DNA of 64,000 bases from an uncultured Candidatus Saccharibacteria bacterium (GCA_947165975.1 CAMVCL010000004.1:1-64000), one strand, 5' to 3'; numbered from the stretch's first letter, positions 15,390 through 23,704 are shown. The notes: generated by a model from the letters alone, not told the origin. A program made the numbers and translations.

Positions 15390-16756
15390 CGTTTTTTGGG
15401 GAGAAGTTTTTTGGCGGCGAGTTTAATGGCATTATTAAAGGAATTAGCAATATGTGGTGTTGTGGCAATATCAAGCGTGGTGAGGTTTTGATGAATAGCT
15501 AGGGATAATTCGCTTATCATTAGGCTTGCGTCTGGCGCTACGATAGTGGCACCAATGATGTGATAATTCTTGTCTGTAAGAAGTTTAACAAAACCATAGT
15601 CGAAATTATAAATCTTACTTGCAACTAATTCATCTAGTTTGACGATTGATTTCATGTATTTGCGATCACGCTTAATGAGGTCATTTTCATTGAACCCAGT
15701 AGTGGCAACTTCTGGATAAGTATTAACCAGGCGTGGCATATCTTTGTAGCTAACAATTGCCTTAGTTTTATTAAGTAGATTGGTAGCAAGGGTCAATCCT
15801 TCTTGGCTGGCACGCTCGGTGGAGGATTCGTTGCCAAGACAATCTCCGATAGCATAGATGTTTTTGGCGGAGGTTTGGAATAGTTTATCTACTACAATGC
15901 CAGTATTTTTGAATTTAATACCAGCGTTTTCTAGACCATAATCGAGAATAGGTTCACTACCTGTGGCCAGTACGATACTATCAGTACGTACCATTTTTTC
16001 TGCTCCACCTGCTTGGAAGATAACGTATTTGCTAAAATTATCTTGTTCTAGGGCAACAACTTTGCAACCGACGAGTACAGAAATACCGAGGCGTTGGGTG
16101 AAATAATTATTGAGTGTTTCTCCGACTTCTTTATCCTCTCGTGGCAGTAGTTGATCGGAAGATTCGAGGATAAGAGTTTTAACACCTAGTTCGGCATAGT
16201 ATTCTGCTATTTCGCAACCAGTTGAGCCGCCGCCTACAATGGTGACGACTTTAGGTAATCGTCGAATTTTTATGGCATTATTGGGATTTAGATAATCAAT
16301 ACGATCTGTACCAGAGATTCCGAGAGTTTTGAGTCTAGAGCCAGTGGCAAGAATGAAATATTCGGCAGTAACTTTTTGTTGTCCTATGGCGATCGTGTGT
16401 GCATCAAGGAAGTTCGCATAACCATCTAAACAAACTATTCCAGCTGCTTCGAAAACTTTTTTGTCGTTGCCGCCAGCTTTGATGATGGTACTTAGCTCGC
16501 GAGCGGCAATAGTGGGAAAATTAAAAGATAAATCTTGATTTCTAAATTCTGGATAAGAATTAATCTTAGCATAAGTGTGTGAAAAATCTAGCGCAACTTT
16601 GTATGGTAGATCGCGAGTATTGAGATTGTTGCCGCCATAGAATCGGTTTTCGACCAATGCGACACGCTTTTTTGATTTGGTTAATGCTAATGCGGCGGCA
16701 GAACCAGCGGGACCACTACCAATAACTATATATTTAAAATCGTATTTTTTACCCAT
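15386..16756 (-). CDS. Flavoprotein of the lipoamide dehydrogenase/mercuric reductase fold without redox cysteines
   Basis: 456 residues. The N-terminal FAD site is YIVIGSGPAGSAAALAL, the NAD(P)H site is VVTIVGGGSTGCEIAEYYAELG (about residues 165-190), and the second FAD motif is NIYAIGDCLG. A C-terminal dimerisation domain of the pyridine nucleotide-disulfide family follows. The redox-site helix reads GGNNLNTRDLPYKVAL where active members have GGTCLNVGCIPSK: both cysteines are replaced, by Asn and Asp. The C-terminal His-Glu pair region (AIHQNLTTLDI) is also unlike Lpd. It therefore cannot work by dithiol exchange; a transhydrogenase, NAD(P)H oxidase or quinone reductase role is possible. 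It is last in a run of three minus-strand genes. Confidence 0.85.
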   Translation of the reverse strand: MGKKYDFKYIVIGSGPAGSAAALALTKSKKRVALVENRFYGGNNLNTRDLPYKVALDFSHTYAKINSYPEFRNQDLSFNFPTIAARELSTIIKAGGNDKKVFEAAGIVCLDGYANFLDAHTIAIGQQKVTAEYFILATGSRLKTLGISGTDRIDYLNPNNAIKIRRLPKVVTIVGGGSTGCEIAEYYAELGVKTLILESSDQLLPREDKEVGETLNNYFTQRLGISVLVGCKVVALEQDNFSKYVIFQAGGAEKMVRTDSIVLATGSEPILDYGLENAGIKFKNTGIVVDKLFQTSAKNIYAIGDCLGNESSTERASQEGLTLATNLLNKTKAIVSYKDMPRLVNTYPEVATTGFNENDLIKRDRKYMKSIVKLDELVASKIYNFDYGFVKLLTDKNYHIIGATIVAPDASLMISELSLAIHQNLTTLDIATTPHIANSFNNAIKLAAKKLLPKKR

Positions 16757-16758
16757 CT

Positions 16759-16998
16759 TTATACTATTGTATCACGATTTTGGTAAACATAAGCTAAATC
16801 TTTGTGGTATTTCTTTAATTCTTTAACTATCACACGTTTTAGATCGGTTTCGGTAATGATGGACTTATTTTTTAGTGTTTTTTTAGCTTCTTTCATTGTG
16901 CGATTAATAAAGATCTCCGCAGCACCTTCTGGGATACCGACACCGCGAGCATCAATTTTAAGGTCTTTGATGATTTCCGATTCGTTAAATTCTTTCAT
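16759..16998 (-). CDS. Small helical protein, faintly ATP-cone-like
   Basis: 79 residues, all predicted helical, no membrane segment. The pattern KDLKIDARGVGIPEGAAEIFINRTMKEA, then ETDLKRVIVKELKKYHKDLAYVYQNRD, recalls the second half of ATP-cone domains, where a helix ending in a YxxYR-like motif is typical, but the first strand-loop part is missing. Its start overlaps the end of the upstream membrane protein by 4 nt (ATGA), and the flavoprotein begins 2 nt after its stop, so the three genes form one operon. Function unknown. Confidence 0.65.
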   Translation of the reverse strand: MKEFNESEIIKDLKIDARGVGIPEGAAEIFINRTMKEAKKTLKNKSIITETDLKRVIVKELKKYHKDLAYVYQNRDTIV

Positions 16999-17705
16999 TG
17001 TAGATTTACCTTAAAGCATATTATCAAAACGGCGATGATTAAGTAACTTAGGCTAAGAATTACACGATTGAATGATTTATTTTTGCTGCGAGATTTGAGA
17101 ATATTTGCGAGATTATATCCAGCTTGAAATTTGTAGTGAATAATGAATAAGGGAAAAAGAGGTGCAAGTGTAAGGAGAATTGCTAGAAGATTAATTGGTA
17201 TACTATGAAGGTCTAGGCGCATTAACTCGATTGCAGAAACGATGAAAAGTGGCAAAATAAATAAAAGCTCGCAGGCGATGGAAATGACACCCAGAACGAA
17301 AGCGTCGGAGTTGGTCTTAATGGATTTTGCGCTTGAATCTAATGCTCGGGCGAATTTGCGTGGAATGTATAATTTAGTGCTATTGCCGCGACGATAGTAG
17401 TAGAAGGCTGAAAGAATACTGAACGCAAAGAGGATGCCGATCATAATCCAGGTTAAGATGCTGGTTTCAGGCTGGAAGTTGCCGAAACAAAGAATCGAAA
17501 TGAGATAATAGACAGAGAGTAACACGCATGCCGTAATGATTTCAACACCAATGATAAAGAAGAGCATGAGACGAGAGGCTTTTTTCTTGGAGTATTTGCC
17601 TATAGCATAATGGTACGAAAGCGCAAAAACACCTGGCGTGATTTGTAAGAAAGCCATGATAAGCATAGCCAAAATTAGGATTCCTACAGAGATTAAAACG
17701 TTCAT
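16995..17705 (-). CDS. Polytopic membrane protein of unknown function
   Basis: 236 residues from the ATG at 17705 (MNVLISVGIL). A longer frame starts upstream, but this ATG lies 6 nt after TGCTATAAT on the minus strand. About six hydrophobic helices are visible, with a conserved-looking first loop (FLQITPGVFALSYHYAIGKYSKKKASRL) and a short basic central loop. The outline resembles LysE/TerC-type small transporters but lacks a diagnostic motif. It heads an operon with the 79-residue gene and the flavoprotein, so a redox-linked membrane role is conceivable. Confidence 0.72.
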   Translation of the reverse strand: MNVLISVGILILAMLIMAFLQITPGVFALSYHYAIGKYSKKKASRLMLFFIIGVEIITACVLLSVYYLISILCFGNFQPETSILTWIMIGILFAFSILSAFYYYRRGNSTKLYIPRKFARALDSSAKSIKTNSDAFVLGVISIACELLFILPLFIVSAIELMRLDLHSIPINLLAILLTLAPLFPLFIIHYKFQAGYNLANILKSRSKNKSFNRVILSLSYLIIAVLIICFKVNLQ

Positions 17706-17765
17706 GTTTAAATTATAGCATGTAGGGGGTTGCTTTTCCAGTATGTTCATGTTAGTTTGCTAGCC

Positions 17766-19247
17766 ATGAAGAAATTTTTATTATTTTTAACAGTAGTCAT
17801 GTGTGTGTTTTGCAATAGTTTTGCGATTGGTATTGAGGGTGACGTTACGGCTAGCGATGAAGATATGGAAGTAGAAATAGATGAAATAATAATAAATGAT
17901 AATATTCCAGATTTGTATATTCGGGCGGTTAATCCTGGATATACGGTTGATGGCAAAAACAATGTCGGAGAAATGATTGAGCTTTCCAGAAAGAACTCCG
18001 ACGCACCGATTTCGCTTACCGGAGTAACAGTAGGCTATACTAATTCAAGCGGGAGTGATTCGATTTTGTTCGAATTTCCCGAGAACAGCTGGATGTCCGG
18101 TAAGAATGTCCTCCTTCGTTTGGCTAGCTCATCTTCGGATGAGCTAGCTTCTGTGAATTATAGTAAGACTTTGGCATTTAAGGCTGGATTGACTTTACTG
18201 AAAGATGATGAAGTAATCGATTCAGTTTGCTGGACTAGTAAAGATGACTGTTATAGGGAATTTAGATCTTCTTTGCCGACTACATTGGTGAGAAATCTAA
18301 TGACTAACGAATTTGAGCATGTGCAGGAATATGAACCTCAATACGAAGTGGATAGCTATTATGTAGAATCAAATGGAGATGATGTTGATTATGCGGAACA
18401 GTGCAAAGGATTGCAGTTTTCCGAAATCTTGTCTTATTATGAAACGACAAAATCTGAACAATTTATTGAATTCTATAATCCTAGTTCCAGTCAAATTATA
18501 TTGGACGGATGTTTACTTCGATATAAGAATAAAAATTATGTTCTAAGTGGCGTGATTGGTCCTGAAGAATATAGCATTTATTATCCGAAAGAATTCAGTT
18601 TAACGAAGAATCCCACCAATTCGAATTATTTAGAGCTAGTTGACGTGAATGGAACAGTTGTTGACGAATTGGTTTATTCAAATGGGCAAAGAAAAGGGGC
18701 CGCTTATGCTATGATTGGTATTGATAAGAAAGGTGAGGAAGTTTGGAAAGTTACATATGCTCTGACGCCAGGAGAGGCGAATCATTATCAAGAATATCAG
18801 ACGTGTGAAGAAGGTAAAGTAATTAATACAATGACTGGAAATTGCGTAAAGGCTGTAGAGATTAAGGAAAAGACATGCAAGGTTGGTTATTATCTTAATT
18901 CGGATACGAACAGATGCAAAAAAATTAAGACGGCAAATACAAAGACATGCAAGGCCGGTTATTACTTAAATCCCGAAACAAATCGTTGCCGTAAAATTAA
19001 AGCAACTGAAAAGAAAACATGTAAGGAAGGATACTATTTGAATCCTGAAACTAATCGATGTCGTAAGATCAAGGAGAATAAAGGCGCAGACTATAGTTTG
19101 AAACCAGAGAATTATAGTGAGAGTTCGTCGTTTATAGCGCTTTATGCTGTGCTTGGTGTAGCTATGGTTGGAATATCATATGTGGTTTATGAGTTCAGGA
19201 ATGAAATTAAGAGGCTTTTCGGTAGAGTTTTTCGACGATCTCATTAA
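17766..19247 (+). CDS. Lamin-tail-domain surface protein with cysteine repeats and C-terminal anchor
   Basis: 493 residues from the ATG at 17766. It has a signal peptide (MKKFLLFLTVVMCVFCNSFA) and two lamin-tail (LTD)-type beta domains. The first has EMIELSRKNSDAPISLTG and later DSVCW; the second has EILSYYETTKSEQFIEFYNPS and later VVDELVYSNGQ. Three tandem repeats of the type KTCKxGYYLNPETNRCRKIK follow (about residues 370-440), then one membrane helix (FIALYAVLGVAMVGISYVVY) and a basic tail. Each repeat has two cysteines, suggesting disulfide-linked loops as a stalk. The -10 TGTTAGTTT lies 7 nt before the ATG. The 3' end overlaps the convergent kinase-like gene by 41 nt. Confidence 0.82.
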   Translation: MKKFLLFLTVVMCVFCNSFAIGIEGDVTASDEDMEVEIDEIIINDNIPDLYIRAVNPGYTVDGKNNVGEMIELSRKNSDAPISLTGVTVGYTNSSGSDSILFEFPENSWMSGKNVLLRLASSSSDELASVNYSKTLAFKAGLTLLKDDEVIDSVCWTSKDDCYREFRSSLPTTLVRNLMTNEFEHVQEYEPQYEVDSYYVESNGDDVDYAEQCKGLQFSEILSYYETTKSEQFIEFYNPSSSQIILDGCLLRYKNKNYVLSGVIGPEEYSIYYPKEFSLTKNPTNSNYLELVDVNGTVVDELVYSNGQRKGAAYAMIGIDKKGEEVWKVTYALTPGEANHYQEYQTCEEGKVINTMTGNCVKAVEIKEKTCKVGYYLNSDTNRCKKIKTANTKTCKAGYYLNPETNRCRKIKATEKKTCKEGYYLNPETNRCRKIKENKGADYSLKPENYSESSSFIALYAVLGVAMVGISYVVYEFRNEIKRLFGRVFRRSH

Positions 19248-19827
19248 AGACGGCATCACGCGATTGGTCGCCATTTACTTCGATAAGTAAACCTAGGGAA
19301 TTATAGTGCTGTAGGACAGGAAGAGTTTTTTCGCGAAATTCTTGGAGTCGAGTTCTGAAGGTTTCGAGATCTTTATCGTCTTGGCGTCCGCCGCGATCGT
19401 TGAGGATTTTAGATTCTTTAAAACGTTTTTCGACGTCGGCTTCACTGATATTGAGAATGATAGCGGCTTTAATCTCGTGTCCTGCACCCGAAGCTACTGA
19501 CATAACTTGATTTTCTTCGCCGTGCCAACGACCAATTGATGAAAGAATGAGAGGATATTTAAATAGATCAGCACGCTCGAAATATGGTAGAACCCATTCG
19601 TAAAAAATATTAGTCGGAATAAGGGCGCCATGCTCTGAATAATGATTTTTGGTTTCTTTTTCCATGGCACGAATGATCATACCGGAGGAGAGAAATTTGG
19701 CATCTAATGCTTCTGCTAATCTGATGCCTTGAGTGTCTTTGCCAGACATAGGTAGGCCGAAGATATTAATACTGCCGGTCCCCAACCATTCTTTAATAGT
19801 TGTAAGTTTTTTTTCTAGGTCGTTCAT
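19207..19827 (-). CDS. Adenylate-kinase-like nucleoside monophosphate kinase
   Basis: 206 residues from the ATG at 19827, which lies 6 nt after TGCTATAAT. The P-loop is NIFGLPMSGKDTQGIRLAE, a variant of GxPGxGKGT. The NMP-binding region begins FLSSGMIIRA (adenylate kinases: HISTGDLLR). The lid is short, with NDRGGRQDDKDLETFRTRLQEF resembling the RxDD segment. So the fold is adenylate kinase but the substrate residues deviate, and a different nucleotide or a regulatory role is possible. The first 20 residues extend beyond the usual start. Its 3' end overlaps the convergent surface gene by 41 nt. Confidence 0.75.
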   Translation of the reverse strand: MNDLEKKLTTIKEWLGTGSINIFGLPMSGKDTQGIRLAEALDAKFLSSGMIIRAMEKETKNHYSEHGALIPTNIFYEWVLPYFERADLFKYPLILSSIGRWHGEENQVMSVASGAGHEIKAAIILNISEADVEKRFKESKILNDRGGRQDDKDLETFRTRLQEFREKTLPVLQHYNSLGLLIEVNGDQSRDAVFNEIVEKLYRKAS

Positions 19828-19843
19828 AAGGTCATTATAGCAT

Positions 19844-19875
19844 AAAAAATACCCCAGCACGCATCTGGCTGGGGT
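19844..19875 (-). terminator. Terminator of the 71-residue gene
   Basis: On the minus strand ACCCCAGC and GCTGGGGT form an 8-bp stem with a 9-nt loop, followed by a T-run. Confidence 0.82.
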
Positions 19876-19890
19876 TTGGATAAAATAAGC

Positions 19891-20106
19891 TTAGAAGGCG
19901 GCCTCGAATTTTTGTTTGACTATTTTTGGAAGTTCATCGTTGTGCCACTGTCTTGTGGTTAGATCAAATACTCCAACAGTCATGTGTTGACCAGGGGCTG
20001 TACGAGCCGTGGTGACTCTTACTTTTCCACCTTTAATGGTACCCGTATAGGTGGTGCCTTTCTCAGTTAGCGTGAGGCTCTTGTTATTTTTGCCATTTTT
20101 AGCCAT
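19891..20106 (-). CDS. Small basic protein, 71 residues
   Basis: 71 residues (MAKNGKNNKSLTLTEKG..., ending KQKFEAAF), beta-rich with many Lys, Thr and Gly, no membrane segment. It resembles the 67-residue gene at 4388 in size and expression signals. It has its own promoter (20190-20218 on the minus strand), a leader of about 80 nt with GC-rich complementary segments, a GGAGGG ribosome site and a terminator. Function unknown. Confidence 0.72.
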   Translation of the reverse strand: MAKNGKNNKSLTLTEKGTTYTGTIKGGKVRVTTARTAPGQHMTVGVFDLTTRQWHNDELPKIVKQKFEAAF

Positions 20107-20189
20107 TTTTATCCCTCCTTATAATGTGCACCAGTCGTTAAGCTAGCTTTTCGCGCGGAATACTGGCCCTTCCGTCGCGACGTCCTTCG

Positions 20190-20218
20190 ATTCTAACACG
20201 TACTTTTAAAAAAGTAAA
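20190..20218 (-). promoter_or_regulatory. Promoter of the 71-residue gene
   Basis: On the minus strand TTTACT, a 17-nt spacer and TAGAAT. It is followed by a GC-rich leader that contains the self-complementary GTCGCGAC. Confidence 0.55.
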
Positions 20219-20241
20219 GCGTCAGAAGGAGGCTTAAGAAA

Positions 20242-20279
20242 TTAGCACTCTTTACATTTTAGTGCTAATTTTGTATAAT
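20242..20279 (+). promoter_or_regulatory. CIRCE operator over the hrcA promoter
   Basis: The CIRCE consensus is TTAGCACTC-N9-GAGTGCTAA. Here TTAGCACTC (20242-20250), nine bases and TAGTGCTAA (20260-20268) differ at one position. The -35 box TTTACA (20251-20256) lies in the CIRCE spacer, and TATAAT (20274-20279) follows 17 nt later, so HrcA bound here would block its own promoter. Confidence 0.93.
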
Positions 20280-20285
20280 TAGAGT

Positions 20286-21020
20286 ATGGAAATTACAGAG
20301 CGACAAAGGCAAATCCTCTGTCAAATTATTGAGGAATATGCAGAGACTGCTTCACCAGTCGGTAGTGTGACGATGGCAAAGCTTTTTGGTGTTTCTCCGG
20401 CGACTGTGAGGGCGGAGATGGCAAGACTTGAAGCTTTGGGCTTGATTGCACAGCCTCATACTTCGGCGGGGCGTGTGCCAACTGATGCAGGATATCGTTT
20501 TTATGTGAATAACTTAGAGAATATTGACACTAGCGAAGTTAAATCCTCTGCACCTATTAGTGATGTAAGTTTGGAGCGCGGCATGCACGCTCTTACTAGA
20601 CGAGTTTCTTCGCAATCTCAGGCAGATGCAGCGATTCGGGGGGCAGTAGATACTTTGGTGGAATTGACTGGTAACCTTGGTTTGGCGACGATTGGGGGAC
20701 AATTATATCTTGCGGGTATTTCGAGGCTGTTTACTCAACCAGAATTTATGGATACTAGACGAGTGCAGGCGGTGGCAAAGTTACTAGATAACTTAGAACC
20801 GTGGCTGAGAGAGGCAGCACCAGGTGAGCCTTTAAATATCTTTATTGGCCATGAGAATCCGATAGGAAAGAATTCGGAAGTCTCATTAATAATTTCAAAA
20901 TTTCGCTCACCATTTTCAGATAGAAGCTATATTGGCGTACTAGGGCCAACTAGGCAGAATTATTCTAGAGTGATGGCTTTGGTGAGACGAACAGGAAATA
21001 TGCTAGAGGAAATTTTGTAA
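20286..21020 (+). CDS. hrcA: Heat-inducible transcription repressor HrcA (short form)
   Basis: 244 residues. The winged-helix N-terminus ITERQRQILCQIIEEYAETASPVGS...VSPATVRAEMARLEALGLI, with HTSAGRVPTDAGYRFYV after it, is diagnostic. A GAF-like part follows, with a typical end ISKFRSPFSDRSYIGVLGPTRQNYSRVMALV. Common HrcA proteins have about 340 residues; the part lost here corresponds to the inserted dimerisation domain. The ATG is 6 nt after TATAAT, so the mRNA is leaderless, and the CIRCE element overlaps the promoter. grpE follows after 9 nt behind an AGGAGG site. Confidence 0.96.
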   Translation: MEITERQRQILCQIIEEYAETASPVGSVTMAKLFGVSPATVRAEMARLEALGLIAQPHTSAGRVPTDAGYRFYVNNLENIDTSEVKSSAPISDVSLERGMHALTRRVSSQSQADAAIRGAVDTLVELTGNLGLATIGGQLYLAGISRLFTQPEFMDTRRVQAVAKLLDNLEPWLREAAPGEPLNIFIGHENPIGKNSEVSLIISKFRSPFSDRSYIGVLGPTRQNYSRVMALVRRTGNMLEEIL

Positions 21021-21029
21021 AGGAGGTGT

Positions 21030-21500
21030 ATGAATAAAAAAATGAATAACAAAGAGGCGAACAGTGAAGATGTGTCTGGAAAAACTGACCCTGTTATGCC
21101 TAATAAGCAAATTGAGGAATTAACGGCAGATTTGCAGAGGACGCGGGCAGATTTTGAGAATTTTCGCAAGCAAGTTGAGGTACAAAAGGAAAATGAAAGA
21201 AAAACTACGAAATTTGCTACTATTTACAAGATACTACCACTTTTAGATGATTTTAGTCGTGCGATTAATAGCTATACGGAATTGAAACCTTTGGAGAAAT
21301 CATTAGAAAAGACTATGAAAGAACTGGGTTTGAGTCGAATTGCGTCTGAAGACGGCGTTGATTTTAATCCGGATCTGCACGAAGCTGTAATGGTTGAGGG
21401 TGAAGGCGAAAAAGAAGTAACAGCAGAGACATTGCGACCAGGATATTATTATGAAGGGGAAGTGTTGCGTCCAGCTATGGTCAAAGTGCGAAAAGTATGA
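21030..21500 (+). CDS. grpE: GrpE nucleotide exchange factor
   Basis: 156 residues. The N-terminal coiled coil (QIEELTADLQRTRADFENFRKQVEVQKE) and the C-terminal beta domain (FNPDLHEAVMVEGEG... VLRPAMVKVRKV) are typical of GrpE, the DnaK exchange factor. It is co-transcribed with hrcA (9-nt gap, AGGAGG ribosome site) and so is under CIRCE control. dnaK and dnaJ do not follow, unlike the usual hrcA-grpE-dnaK-dnaJ order. Confidence 0.95.
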   Translation: MNKKMNNKEANSEDVSGKTDPVMPNKQIEELTADLQRTRADFENFRKQVEVQKENERKTTKFATIYKILPLLDDFSRAINSYTELKPLEKSLEKTMKELGLSRIASEDGVDFNPDLHEAVMVEGEGEKEVTAETLRPGYYYEGEVLRPAMVKVRKV

Positions 21501-21531
21501 TATAATATGTAACAATTGAAAGGATTTATTT

Positions 21532-22233
21532 ATGGCTGAATATAAACTTAAAATGGAGAAGCGTGAGCTTACTGGTAAAAAACTGAAGAGTTTAAGGGAA
21601 AAAGGATTGATTCCTTCGGTAATTTATGGTGGTAAGGAACCAGTGCTTTTAGCTTCTGAATATGTTGCAACAGATAAGATTCTATTACAAGCTGGCTATC
21701 ATTCGCCAATTGATCTCGAATTGGACGGTAAGAAAAAAATGGCTATCGTGAGAGATGTGCATGTTGATCCAGTTTCACGTAAGATTGTGAATATTGAGTT
21801 TCAAGCGATTTCGGCACGCGCAGTGGTGGAATCTACTACACCTATCACGGTAATCAATTTTGAAGAATCTGAAGCTTCTAAAACCTATCATTTTGCTATG
21901 GTGCGTGTATTGGATGAGATTGATGTTAAAGCCAAACCAGCAGATTTGCCAAAAGAACTTATAATTGATGCTTCTGGCTTGGTAGATGTTGACGACAAAT
22001 TAACCTTGGCAAATATCAAATTACCAGAGGGCGTTGAATATTCCGATAAGGAAGTTGATCTTGAACAAGTAGTTGTTTCGTTGTATGACCCGGCAGCAGA
22101 GGCGGCAAAGCGTGAGGCAGAAGAAGCTGCGGAAGCAGCAGAGGCAACGGCTGAAGGCTCTGATGAGGGTACCGAAAAGGAATCTGCTGAGGAACCTGCA
22201 GAAGAAGGCGAAAGCAAAGAATCAACCGAATAA
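21532..22233 (+). CDS. rplY: Ribosomal protein bL25, CTC form with acidic tail
   Basis: 233 residues. The N-terminal 5S-rRNA-binding domain (KREL-TGKKLKSLREKGLIPSVIYGG) is followed by the TL5/CTC domain, ending at about residue 180 (EQVVVSLYDP). The last 45-50 residues are almost only Ala and Glu (AAEAAKREAEEAAEAAEATA), an acidic tail much longer than usual. It has its own promoter (TGATATAAT) and an AAAGGA ribosome site. The tail could have a chaperone or spacer role, or be disordered filler. Confidence 0.93.
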   Translation: MAEYKLKMEKRELTGKKLKSLREKGLIPSVIYGGKEPVLLASEYVATDKILLQAGYHSPIDLELDGKKKMAIVRDVHVDPVSRKIVNIEFQAISARAVVESTTPITVINFEESEASKTYHFAMVRVLDEIDVKAKPADLPKELIIDASGLVDVDDKLTLANIKLPEGVEYSDKEVDLEQVVVSLYDPAAEAAKREAEEAAEAAEATAEGSDEGTEKESAEEPAEEGESKESTE

Positions 22234-22272
22234 ATACTTTTTCTACCTGTTTGATGGTATAATGTAAGTATT

Positions 22273-23037
22273 ATGAAAAAAGTACTTGCATTTGACATAG
22301 ATCAGACATTAAATGTGGCCAAGACACCAATAACTGATGATATTGCAGAACTATTGGTAAAATGTCTTGGCCATTTTGAAGTTTGTCCAATTTCTGGACA
22401 AAAATTTGACCAATTTTTAATTCAAATTGTGGACAGGTTACCAAATCCTACCCCTGAACAATTAAGTCACTTACATTTATTTGTGGCGCAAGGTACTCAA
22501 TATTATCGTTATAATGTTGAGGAAAAGGATTGGGAGAGAGTATATAACTATCCATTAACAGACGAGCAGGTTGCTAAAATAACCGAAACAATTGAAACGG
22601 CGGCGAAAGAATTGGGCTATTGGGAAGAGGATAAACTCCAACCAGGTGATGAAATTATCGAAAACCGTTTATCGCAAGTGACTTTTTCGGCGCTTGGGCA
22701 AAAAGCTGGTACGGAAGAAAAATATGCTTGGGATCCGGATTGTAAGAAGCGTGAAAAGATAGTATCAAGATGTAAAGAATTGGCGCCTGAGTTTGATTAT
22801 GAGATTGGCGGTACTACTTCGATCAATGCGATAACTCCAGGAATGAATAAAGTGTTTGGTATGACGCATTTATTAGAGGAGTTGAAAGTCGAAAAGAAAG
22901 ATATATTGTATTTTGGTGATATGACTCAACCTGGGGGTAATGATTATCCAGTGGTAAAAATGGGTATTGATACGATTACGGTTAGAAATCACGAAGACAC
23001 TGGCTTCGCATTGCGTGGTATCCTTGGTGTGATATAA
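22273..23037 (+). CDS. Eukaryote-type phosphomannomutase-like HAD phosphatase
   Basis: 254 residues. HAD motif I is AFDIDQTL near the N-terminus, and motif IV reads LYFGDMTQPGGNDYP. The phrase GDxTxPGGND and the preceding NRLSQVTFSALGQ match the alpha-phosphomannomutase (PMM, HAD IIB) family of eukaryotes rather than the bacterial ManB family. PMM interconverts mannose-6-P and mannose-1-P. The nucleophile is predicted to be the first Asp of DIDQT. The genomic neighbours do not point to mannose metabolism. The ATG is 9 nt after TGGTATAAT. Another sugar-phosphate specificity is possible. Confidence 0.82.
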   Translation: MKKVLAFDIDQTLNVAKTPITDDIAELLVKCLGHFEVCPISGQKFDQFLIQIVDRLPNPTPEQLSHLHLFVAQGTQYYRYNVEEKDWERVYNYPLTDEQVAKITETIETAAKELGYWEEDKLQPGDEIIENRLSQVTFSALGQKAGTEEKYAWDPDCKKREKIVSRCKELAPEFDYEIGGTTSINAITPGMNKVFGMTHLLEELKVEKKDILYFGDMTQPGGNDYPVVKMGIDTITVRNHEDTGFALRGILGVI

Positions 23038-23071
23038 TGATACTAAATCAATAATTAAAGAGGGTGTGAAT

Positions 23072-23704
23072 ATGAGTGAAGAATCCGAAACTAAAAATAA
23101 AAAAGAAATTGGTGACGACTTAGTCGTAAGAGATCAAGAAAAAACAATTCGGAATGTTTTAGTGGTAGCCGCGATTGCGACGGTCTTAGGCTTGTTTGGT
23201 ACGGGGTTTGGTGTATATAGTACAATACAAGTTAATCGCGTACTTGGCTCGTTTGAGAAAAATGATTTAGTACTTGAGGGGGCTAATGGAGTTGATTCGG
23301 AAGATGCAGAAGATGATGAACATGCCGAGATTGAGGAGGATGACGATTTTAGATATGGCTTACCAGCAAGTGCTGATTCGATTGATTATATAAGTTTGAT
23401 GTATGATAATGGTAATAATTATCTTGAAGTTTACAGAGATGATAGTGCCATTGAATATAGTACTCTCGGTGATAATGACGAATATCAAACTAATACTGTC
23501 AATGGTGACATAGATAGAATATTCAAGTTTATTTACGACAATGATTTAGATAAGATTAAAGCCGATGAGGTTGGCGACGAAGATGAGACTTGGTATTTAG
23601 AAGTAAGCTCGAGTGAAGGGTACAGTTATGCTGGTGGCCAGGGTGCTTTACCTGAATGGATCGAAGCTTTAAGACAAGAAATAAAAGCATCCGAAAAGCA
23701 ATAA
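23072..23704 (+). CDS. Acidic single-pass membrane protein
   Basis: 210 residues from the ATG at 23072 (GTG at 23066 is also possible). One membrane helix (VLVVAAIATVLGLFGTGFGVYSTI, about residues 30-53) is followed by a strongly acidic stalk and a compact domain (YISLMYDNGNNYLEVYRDD...WYLEVSSSEGYSYAGGQGALPEWIEAL). Topology (short cytosolic N-terminus, one helix, exterior domain) matches the genes at 8138 and 28096, but the domain differs. An AAAGAGGG element may serve as ribosome site. Function unknown. Confidence 0.7.
   Translation: MSEESETKNKKEIGDDLVVRDQEKTIRNVLVVAAIATVLGLFGTGFGVYSTIQVNRVLGSFEKNDLVLEGANGVDSEDAEDDEHAEIEEDDDFRYGLPASADSIDYISLMYDNGNNYLEVYRDDSAIEYSTLGDNDEYQTNTVNGDIDRIFKFIYDNDLDKIKADEVGDEDETWYLEVSSSEGYSYAGGQGALPEWIEALRQEIKASEKQ

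Noticed and set aside
6396-16756. UGA recoding as in SR1/Gracilibacteria
   Set aside because: TGA ends the genes at 6396 and 15386 at the expected lengths and does not occur inside conserved genes, so the standard code holds.
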